Assembly (NCBI GenBank): GCA_944388695.1
Contig: CALXJT010000009.1
Location: 1 to 44,248 of the forward strand
Origin: an uncultured Clostridia bacterium
GTDB lineage: Bacteria > Bacillota > Clostridia > TANB77 > CAG-508
Length of the DNA: 44,248 nt
Reading direction: 5' to 3'
Shown in pieces: positions 33,798 to 42,700 of this stretch. A program made the translations under genes and the position numbers. Within the stretch, counting starts at the first letter, position 1; each line of letters opens with the position of its first letter. The notes under the pieces were generated by a model. It was given only the letters and a program-made list of their open reading frames with translations, ran no database searches and was not told where the DNA came from.

Positions 33798-36700
33798 ATG
33801 GAAGATAAGATAAGTAATAATATACTAAAAATACTATTTATGGGAATTTTAATAACAATATCAATATTTGGTTTTTCTACAAAAGTAGAAGCACTTACAA
33901 ATCCTCAATATTTTAATACTAGTACTGGAACGTGGACTTCTGGAAGATATGCTGCTACAGAAGCAGAGAAAAATCAAATAGGAGCATATTATAGTCTTGA
34001 ACAGGCATTAAATGATTTGAATACAGAAAGTCCTTATGATGCAAAATATATTCCTATGAGACATTCATGGATGAGAAATAGAAGAGATATATATTGTTTA
34101 GCACATGATAGACCTTTTAATGGTAATAGAATGTATGTTGCATTAGCACATGTATTTATAGATGGTAACTATATACAAGATGGTATATTACAAGGACAAA
34201 TAAAATATAGTGAATATAATGGTCAATTAGCATATATATTATCATTAAATCAAGGTTATGGTAGTGAAGTACATGCGTATACAGATGCTGCAAAATGTGT
34301 ATATTCACTTTCAACAAAATGGTTAAAAGAATGTGCTGATATAGGTGGACTTGCTTCAGCAGTTGCAGGAAATGATGCTTTTGATGCAGAAGTTGAAGGA
34401 ATGGATATAATGAAACAAGCAAGAAGCTATGCTCAAACAGTTGGAACTTTAACAGGAAGCGGAAAAATAAATGCAGGTACATCTTTAGCAAATCCTACAT
34501 TAAAAGATAATACAGATTATAGTAAAGTAACATCAACACAATATTTATATGCTTCAGATAATATATCATATATAAGAGTGGGACCATTTAAATTTGATTA
34601 TTCAATACCTCTTTCTGATATAACTGTATCAACAAATATTGGTGAATGTACAAGATCTGCAAACTATGGGGATTCTCATAAATTATGGGTTGGATATTTT
34701 GATGGTACAACAGAAAGATGGGTTGCTCCTTCAGAATTACCAGCAAATAGAGAAATATATCTTACATTCTATGCAGATGCAGGAATTACAGAAATTAATA
34801 GTATACATATAACAGGAAGTAAATCACAGACTGTATATTATGGAGATGTTTGGTTATTACAAGATTATAAAAACCAACACCAAAACTTACTATATAGTCA
34901 GATAAAAGGTGAAAATAAAACAGCAAATTTAGATGTAACATTACATCCAAATTTTAAAATTACAAAATCTTTAAGAGTACGTAAAGCAGATTCAGATACA
35001 AATGAGCCTTTAAGAAATGTAGGTTTTGTATTGAGAAATAAAGATTTAGGTAGATGGATTAAATATCAAAATGGTGTAGTAAGTTATGTAGAATCAAGAA
35101 ATGATGCAACAGAATTTGTTACAGGAGCAGATGGTTCATTTACAGTACCTGGATTAGTAGTAGGAAATTATGAAGCATATGAAACTAAAAACCCAAATCC
35201 AGGATATGTACCACTTTCTGAACCAGTACAATTAACTTTAGATGGAAATGATGCTGTAATAGAAAAAACAGTAGGAAATGATTTTCAATTTGGAAATTTA
35301 ATTCTAGATAAAGTAGATAAAGATAAACCAGATAAAAAATTAGCAAATGTTAAATTTACATTAAGACAAACAGTAGGAAGAATGGCAGGAAAATATGTAA
35401 CAGTTGATGCTAGCGGAAAGGCACAATATAGTGATAATGTTGGATATTTAGTAACAGATATTAATGGACATATAGAGGTTAATGGTTTATGGGTAGGAAA
35501 TTATGAATTAAAAGAAATTGACAACCCAAATTACGGATATTTAGTAGATCCAACTTCAATAAATGTTAGTATTCAAAAACGACAAGATACAAGTAAGATA
35601 ATACCAAACGAAAATCAATTAGGTAATTTAGTAATTGAAAAACAAGATAAAGATGACCCATCTATAAAATTAAAACAAGTTAAATTTACATTAAGACAAA
35701 CATCAGGACAAATGACTGGAAAATATGTAACAGTAAATTCTAATGGTGAGGCACAATATAGTGATAGTGTAGGATATATTATAACAAATGATGTTGGACG
35801 TATAGAAATAACTAAATTGTGGAGAGGAAATTACGAGTTACAAGAGATTGATAATCCAAACTATGGATATATTGTAAATCCAGATAAAATAAATGTAACA
35901 ATTAATAGAAATGATACAACTACACAAGTGGTAACTAATGAGAACCAATTAGGAGAGTTACATATTGAGAAAGTAGATAGAGATAATCATGATATTAAAT
36001 TAAAAGGCGTAGAATTTACTTTAAAACAATTAGAAGGACATATGGCAGGACAATATGTAACAGTAAATGATAAAGGAGAAGCAGTATATACTACAGATTC
36101 AAATGCAAGAATTATAACAGATGAACAAGGTAAAATAGACATTACAAAACTATGGAAAGGTAGATATGAATTAGTAGAGGTAAATAATCCAAATTATGGA
36201 TATGTACCATCAATAGAAACTATAAATATTACAGTAAAGCGTAGACAATCTACTTACACAGTTGTAGAAAACTGGATAAAATATATTAAATTATCAGGAT
36301 ATGTATGGGAAGATGTTCAATCTACAAAAATGTCAACAAGAAATGACTTATATAATGATGCGGACTATGATGATGGAGATATTTTAGTACCAGGAATAAC
36401 AGTTAGATTAAAAGAAGGAAATACAGTACTTCAAGAAACAGTGACAGATGAAAATGGAGCATATTTATTTGAAGATGTAGAAGCTGATAAATTACCAGAT
36501 TACTATATTGAATTTGAATATGATGGATTAATTTATCAAAATGTAATTCCACATTTAGATAAAGACAATGGAAGTAAAGCAGCAGAAGGTAATAATAGAC
36601 AAGAATTCAATAATCAATTTGCAAGAGTAGAAGGTGGAGATTCAAGAGATATAGCAGAGGTAAAAGATGCAAATGGAAACACTGTATACAATGTAAAATA

Positions 36701-39332
36701 TGAATTGAATTCAGAAACTCAATCAGCAATGCTTTCAGATACAAGTGAATGTACAATACTTGCAACAACAGATAATGCAGGTTACGAAATACCATATGAA
36801 AGAGGACATGGTATTACAGAGGTTAAATTTATTAACTTAGGTATTTATAGAAGAGCACAAGCAGATTTAGCGATAAGTCAAGACTTACAAAATGTTAAGA
36901 TGGAAATAGCAGGATATGGACATATTTACGAATATGATCAACGTTCACAACATGTACAAGGTGATGAGATGGATTATACACAAGATGCATGGAATGTTGG
37001 TGTAAGATATAGAAGTCCATATAGTGACTTAACATATACAAGACCTATTTATGAATCAGATGCAAACTATTATGAACAACATCGAGATGATCCATTGAAA
37101 GTTTACTTGACATATAAATTAGCAATAAGAAATGAAGAAACAATAGTATCACAAGTAAATAGTATGGTTGATTACTTTGATAAGAGATATACATTAGTTT
37201 CAGTAGGAACAGGTGTAGATCAAGAAAAAGGAACTATAACAGGAGAATTACAACCAAATGTTGATTACTATATAGATAGTAGTTATTCAAACGATACATA
37301 TACAAAACTTGTTATAAATAATGCAAATGTATTAGTTGATGCATCAGTTTCAAATACAGATGAATCAGCGATGAATAATACTAAAAAGTATATTTACTTA
37401 CAATTTGAATTATCAAATGAAAATGTAGTAGAAATGTTAAGAGTAGCAAAAGCTGCAAATAATGACTTAAGTCAAATAGAAGCAGCAGGAAACTTATTAA
37501 ATAATTATGCAGAAATAACATCATATACATCATATACAGATATTAATAAAACAAGTTTATATGCAGCAGTTGATAAGGATTCTGTACCAGAAAATGCAAT
37601 ACCAGGAGATAGTTCAACATATGAAGATGATACAGATGCAGCACCACCAATTGCAATAACTCTTGCAAATGCAAGACAACTTAATGGAACAGTATTTGAA
37701 GATAATGCAGATGAAGGATTATTAGAATCAGACAATGTTCGTCAAGGTAACTCAACATATGACGAAGGTGAAAATGCAGTAGGAGGAGTTAAAGTTGAAT
37801 TAATTGATGCAGAAACTGGAGAAACAGCAAAAGTATTTGATGAAAGAACTGAAGAATGGACAGATGCAGTATGTGATGCTTCAACAGATTCAAGTGGTAA
37901 TTATTCAATAGTAGGATATGTACCAGGAAGATATAAGATTAAATATACTTGGGGAGATGGAACATATAAGATTGTTGATGGACAGCAAGTACCATATGAA
38001 GATGTTGTAGAAAATTATAAAGCTACAAACTTAGACCAAGCAACATATGAGGCAGAAAGCAATAATGATAAATTCTTTAAGGATGCAAACGAATCAACAA
38101 CTAGAACTTCACATGCATTAGATGATTATAGTACAAGACAACAAATTGATAATGAATTAAATCCAGATGGTGGATATAATTATACAACAGAAGTTACAAC
38201 AAGATATATGACATCAACAACACCAGAAATGGAATTCGAACTTGAATACGCAGACGAAGGAAGTTCAGCAGATGAAATTATAATGTCAATCACATTAGAT
38301 AGAGTTCAAAATAGAGTAGCATTCGTTGTAAATAATCTGGACTTTGGTATTACACAAAGACCTGTACAGAGTGTAAACTTTGTAAAATCATTAAGTAAGA
38401 TTAAAATTATATTAGCAGATGGTAGAACATTAGTAGATGCAACTATAGATGAAAACGGAAATATGACAGGTTCAACAAACTATTTAAGCTATGTAAAACC
38501 AGTTGTAGAAAATGGAATAACAGTACAAAATGGATTCTTAAGAGCAGAGCTAGATAGTGAATTGATACAAGGTGCTACAGTTCAAATGGAATATAAGATG
38601 AGAACAGAAAATACAAGTAATGCAGACTATATGTCACAAGGATTCTATGAATTTGGTAAAGGTTACTATGATAATAGACAAAATGGAGAAACAGAGAAAG
38701 AAAATGATATAGTAACAATAACCCCTTCAACAATTGTCGATTACTTGGATGCGAAGACAGTATATAGAGAAACAGATCCATTAAATGAACAATATCAATG
38801 GGAGCAAGTACAAACAGTAGAAGACTTAAAGAATTTAGGATTAGTTGATGAATCTGTAACAAATGCATTGGAAACAGGAACATTTGACCAAGAATTATCA
38901 AATGGTGAAGTACAATCATTTGAAATAGATGAAAACAAAATATATGTAACACATTATTTACAAGATGCAAAATTAAAACCAATACGTAGAGTTAATAATG
39001 AAGAAAGACCTGCAGAAGGTGGAGATGTTATGATGGCAGTAGAAAAAGTATTAAACTCTTCAGAAGATGCAAACTTTACAAACCAAGCAGAGTTAGTATT
39101 ATTAACAAAACCAGGTGGAGGTAAACCTACATCAACACCAGGTAACTATGTACCAACTAAACATCAACAAGAAACAGACGACTCTACATCAGAAGAAGTT
39201 ATAATTGTACCATCAACTGGTGCTAATAGAAACTTTGTACTACCAATAACAGTAAGTATAATAGCTCTTGTAATCTTAGGATTAGGAACATACTTGATTA
39301 TTGTTAAGGTAGTTAGGAAAAAGCAAGAATAA
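33798..39332 (+). CDS. Giant sortase-type surface protein B2, paralogue of B1
   Basis: An 1844-aa wall-anchored protein. A signal peptide (about 1-32, ending VEA) precedes a head related to that of B1, but about 40 residues longer at its start. It keeps C100 in DIYCLAH and AYILSLNQGYG. At the position of Gln141 of B1 it has Ala165 (TDAAKCVY), so the canonical thioester should not form. Four SpaA/Cna-B-like domains follow (about 391, 500, 609 and 719; B1 has five), then SdrD-B-like domains near 831 and 1294 with the same intervening region as B1, which is highly conserved. The end carries VPSTG (1804-1808), a hydrophobic helix and KVVRKKQE. Start: AAAGGAGGT about 9 nt before the ATG. It shares a transcript with A2. 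A single palindromic-repeat arm and a terminator follow. Confidence 0.85.
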   Translation: MEDKISNNILKILFMGILITISIFGFSTKVEALTNPQYFNTSTGTWTSGRYAATEAEKNQIGAYYSLEQALNDLNTESPYDAKYIPMRHSWMRNRRDIYCLAHDRPFNGNRMYVALAHVFIDGNYIQDGILQGQIKYSEYNGQLAYILSLNQGYGSEVHAYTDAAKCVYSLSTKWLKECADIGGLASAVAGNDAFDAEVEGMDIMKQARSYAQTVGTLTGSGKINAGTSLANPTLKDNTDYSKVTSTQYLYASDNISYIRVGPFKFDYSIPLSDITVSTNIGECTRSANYGDSHKLWVGYFDGTTERWVAPSELPANREIYLTFYADAGITEINSIHITGSKSQTVYYGDVWLLQDYKNQHQNLLYSQIKGENKTANLDVTLHPNFKITKSLRVRKADSDTNEPLRNVGFVLRNKDLGRWIKYQNGVVSYVESRNDATEFVTGADGSFTVPGLVVGNYEAYETKNPNPGYVPLSEPVQLTLDGNDAVIEKTVGNDFQFGNLILDKVDKDKPDKKLANVKFTLRQTVGRMAGKYVTVDASGKAQYSDNVGYLVTDINGHIEVNGLWVGNYELKEIDNPNYGYLVDPTSINVSIQKRQDTSKIIPNENQLGNLVIEKQDKDDPSIKLKQVKFTLRQTSGQMTGKYVTVNSNGEAQYSDSVGYIITNDVGRIEITKLWRGNYELQEIDNPNYGYIVNPDKINVTINRNDTTTQVVTNENQLGELHIEKVDRDNHDIKLKGVEFTLKQLEGHMAGQYVTVNDKGEAVYTTDSNARIITDEQGKIDITKLWKGRYELVEVNNPNYGYVPSIETINITVKRRQSTYTVVENWIKYIKLSGYVWEDVQSTKMSTRNDLYNDADYDDGDILVPGITVRLKEGNTVLQETVTDENGAYLFEDVEADKLPDYYIEFEYDGLIYQNVIPHLDKDNGSKAAEGNNRQEFNNQFARVEGGDSRDIAEVKDANGNTVYNVKYELNSETQSAMLSDTSECTILATTDNAGYEIPYERGHGITEVKFINLGIYRRAQADLAISQDLQNVKMEIAGYGHIYEYDQRSQHVQGDEMDYTQDAWNVGVRYRSPYSDLTYTRPIYESDANYYEQHRDDPLKVYLTYKLAIRNEETIVSQVNSMVDYFDKRYTLVSVGTGVDQEKGTITGELQPNVDYYIDSSYSNDTYTKLVINNANVLVDASVSNTDESAMNNTKKYIYLQFELSNENVVEMLRVAKAANNDLSQIEAAGNLLNNYAEITSYTSYTDINKTSLYAAVDKDSVPENAIPGDSSTYEDDTDAAPPIAITLANARQLNGTVFEDNADEGLLESDNVRQGNSTYDEGENAVGGVKVELIDAETGETAKVFDERTEEWTDAVCDASTDSSGNYSIVGYVPGRYKIKYTWGDGTYKIVDGQQVPYEDVVENYKATNLDQATYEAESNNDKFFKDANESTTRTSHALDDYSTRQQIDNELNPDGGYNYTTEVTTRYMTSTTPEMEFELEYADEGSSADEIIMSITLDRVQNRVAFVVNNLDFGITQRPVQSVNFVKSLSKIKIILADGRTLVDATIDENGNMTGSTNYLSYVKPVVENGITVQNGFLRAELDSELIQGATVQMEYKMRTENTSNADYMSQGFYEFGKGYYDNRQNGETEKENDIVTITPSTIVDYLDAKTVYRETDPLNEQYQWEQVQTVEDLKNLGLVDESVTNALETGTFDQELSNGEVQSFEIDENKIYVTHYLQDAKLKPIRRVNNEERPAEGGDVMMAVEKVLNSSEDANFTNQAELVLLTKPGGGKPTSTPGNYVPTKHQQETDDSTSEEVIIVPSTGANRNFVLPITVSIIALVILGLGTYLIIVKVVRKKQE
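34970..36270 (+). repeat. Four SpaA/Cna-B-like repeats of about 328 bp in B2
   Basis: Domains start near 34970, 35298, 35625 and 35955. Units 2-4 share FTLRQTxGxMxGKYVTV, LWxGxYELxE and NPNYGY. One unit fewer than in B1. Confidence 0.8.
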
Positions 39333-39337
39333 ATAAT

Positions 39338-39368
39338 CCGAATTTTGGGGACACTCAATTTTGTTCGG
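39338..39368. repeat. Palindromic intergenic repeat, single arm after B2
   Basis: A 31-nt copy bounded by CCGAA and TTCGG with core GGGGACACTCAATTTTG, one base different from the other arms. It starts 6 bp after the B2 stop, the same placement as the copy after B1. Confidence 0.8.
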
Positions 39369-39436
39369 AAGAGGAAGAAGACGATAGGTGTTAATTTGAA
39401 ATTTAATATGAAATTTAGATTAATGCAATAGAGTTT

Positions 39437-39480
39437 AAAAAGAGAATAATCTTATGAAAGTGAGATTATTCTCTTTTTTT
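39437..39480 (+). terminator. Terminator of the A2-B2 operon
   Basis: A perfect 16-bp stem (39437-39452 with 39463-39478), 10-nt loop and T-rich 3' end. It lies about 105 bp after the B2 stop. Confidence 0.85.
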
Positions 39481-39515
39481 AGATTCTAATATTTGTTTGT
39501 AGAAAACTGTTTAAA

Positions 39516-39628
39516 TTTACGGAAATAAGGCTTTTTTGAGAAAGGTCTTTTTTGTTATATTTTTGTAATATAAGTGTAATTAAAAATTAAAATTAGTTAA
39601 TGAATGTTGCAAAATGAATATCCGTAAA
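39516..39628 (+). promoter_or_regulatory. Paired inverted motif upstream of the InlB-repeat gene
   Basis: TTTACGGAAA (39516-39525) and TATCCGTAAA (39619-39628) start 103 bp apart, the same distance as before A1. TGTAAT occurs at 39564 and 39575, 11 bp apart. The right-hand site starts 49 bp before the -35. Confidence 0.5.
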
Positions 39629-39667
39629 TAGAAAAAATTTCTACCAAATTTACCAAATTTTTCAGTA

Positions 39668-39696
39668 TTGATTTTGTTTTTTTTCAATAGTAAAAT
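39668..39696 (+). promoter_or_regulatory. Promoter of the InlB-repeat gene
   Basis: TTGATT (39668-39673), 17 bp, TAAAAT (39691-39696), the same hexamers as before pcrA. The start codon is 41 bp beyond the -10. Confidence 0.7.
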
Positions 39697-39737
39697 TAAA
39701 ATAAATAGATATTGAAATTATGTAAAGGAGTAGAGGG

Positions 39738-42700
39738 ATGAAAAAGTTTTCTGACAAATTGAACCAATTTTTTAAGCGATTCAAAAGAGGAAATAGTGGT
39801 TCTATTACACTATTTGTCTTAATTGCGCTTATTTTCTTTATTACTGTTGGACTTGGAATATATATTTCAACAAGTAATACTCTTAATTCACAATCTAAAG
39901 AAGTTTCAAAGATGGAGAGTGATTATCAAGTAGGTGATGACGAATTAGATGAAATTTATGAAGATATTATTACTGATGAAACATCTAATATGCACATTAT
40001 TTTGATTAAGCCTTCAGATGAATCTATATATATAGAAGGAACATGGGCAAATGAGGATTTGTTACTAATAGTAAGATATCCAGAAGATGTTGCCCCAGAA
40101 GACCAATATGTATATATAGATGGTGAAAAAATTAAATATGAAGAAGGAATGATGATAGACGAATCATGTGTAATAGAGATTGATGTCTGGGGAAGAACTG
40201 ATAGTACGGAAGCAAAAATTGATAAAGTACCACCTACAGTAACTTATAATCCAAATGGAGGAATTTATGGTGTAGATGATCAAGATAAGACTGCTGATAT
40301 TAGGACACAGGTTACTATAGATGATTTGGATGGAGACGGTAAAAAGGATAATGAGAGTGAGATAAGTGGTCCGAATTTAGAGTTTGAATATGTATGGAGT
40401 ACTAAAAATGAAAAACCTACAGATGGATGGCAGATATCTACAAGTGGTTCAGAGGTAGTAAGAGAAGATTCTACAGAAGGTGTTTATTATTTGTGGGTTA
40501 GAGCTAAAGATAAAGCAGGTAATGAAACAATTGAATTTAGCAAGCCTTTTACAGTTAAGAAAGCTGAACAATTGATTACTATAGATCCTAATCCTAAAAC
40601 TCTTACAAAAGATAATGTTATTGCAAAGATAACATGGCACGAATTATTGACAGATAAAAAGTATGCATGGGGTAAAACTCTAGAAGAAGCAAAACAAAAT
40701 TTAAAGGATTCTTCTAAAAGTATATATAATTTAACAGTTACTGAAAATGGTTTTGTTTATGCAGAAGGCAGAGATACAAATGGAAAATTGATTACTAAAT
40801 CATGTGAAATAACTAATATAGATAAATATCCACCTGTATATGATAGAGTGGAAGTTAAAAATGTAACAACAACAGGTTATGATATATATGTTTATGGAGT
40901 AAAAGATGTTGGTGTCGCTGGAATGGATAGAGTTCAATTTCCAACATGGGCAGAAATGAATGGTAATAGGACAGATATTCCATCTGATTGGGAAACAAAT
41001 ACTTCTTTAAAAGGAGAATTACAAAGTGATGGAACAACATGGAAATATCATGTAGACAATTCTAAATATAATAATGCTTATGGAAAATTCCATACAGAAG
41101 TATATATATATGATAAAGTAGGAAATAGAACAAAAGTTGAAGATGATAGTTTAGAAAATATTCAAGTTCCAGGTATTAAAATAACATATGATTATAAGAC
41201 AAATGGAGGAACATCTGCAACTAAAACTACAGATACTATAAAGAGAGATAGTCAGGTTGATTTAAAACCAACTGCAACTAAACCAGGATGGGTATTTGTA
41301 GGATGGAATACAGATAAAAATGCTAATAAAGGTTTAACTAGTTTGAAAGCTGGAACAAAAGATATAACATTATACGCAATTTTCTCTAAAACGTATAAAG
41401 TAACATTTACTTATTATGAAGGAACTGCTCAAAAGAATCAAGTAGTACCAATTACAATTTGGAATACAGCAACATCAGGTAAGATAAATACACCAAGTGT
41501 AACAGGAACTTATTCTGATTATACTAAAAATGGATGGACACTTTCTAAAGATCCAACAACAACAGCAGGTATAGGGGAAGGAGCAGAAACTACTGTAAAT
41601 GCTGATACTACTTATTATATGTTATATAAGAAGACAATTTATGCAACTTTATATACATATAATAATCAGTCTACTAAAAAGTCTGGTACTATAGCAGCAA
41701 ACAGTGCTAATATTGGAAATATTTTAAATGCTAATATTGCTTTAGGTACTACATCACTTAGTGGATATAACTTTAGAGGATGGAGTATAGCAAAAGAAGC
41801 TAATGCAGGTATTACTATCAATGCAAATGGTACTGCAAGTATTAAAGTAGATACATCATATTATGCATCATATACATATACTGTAACTGGAACTTATAAA
41901 TATTATAATGGTTCAGCTTATACTTCTACTACTGCTAATGCTACTGCTTACATGAACTATGTAGGATCTAAAGTAGGTGGAACTCCAACAGCTCCTACAA
42001 CAAAGACTCCTTCTGGATGGACTAATAGAGGATGGAGTACAGATCCTTCATCTCAAGCAACAGTTGCAACACCTGGTCCTATAACATCAAATACAACATA
42101 TTATTATTCATGGCAAAAAGGTGTAACTGCGACATTGTACTATTATAATAATCAGAAAACTACAAAAGCTGGAACAGCATATATGGATTATGCAGGAAAA
42201 GTAACAAAAGCAGGATTGAATCTAGGTACGATTACACTTTCTGGATATACATTTAGAGGATGGAGTACAGCGAAAGAAGCTAATGCAAATATTAATGTAA
42301 AACCTAATGGTGTAGCTAATATTCAAGAAAATACAACATATTATGGTTCATACACATATACTGTAACTGCTACTTATAAATATTATAATGGCTCTGCTTA
42401 TACAAGTAGTTCTGCAAATGCTACTGCTTATATGAACTATGTAGGCTCTAAAGTTGGTGGTACTCCTTCTGTTCCAACTGTTTCTACTCCATCAGGTTGG
42501 AGTAATAGAGGTTGGAGTACAGATACCTCTCCTAGTGCTACTACTAAAGCACCAGGCGCTATAACTGCCAATACTACTTATTATTATTCTTGGCAAAAAA
42601 CTGTTACTGCTACTTTAAAGACTTATAATAATCAAACTTCTACCAAGAATGGTACTGCTTACTTGAATTATGAAGGTAAGATAACTAATGCTAATATTAA

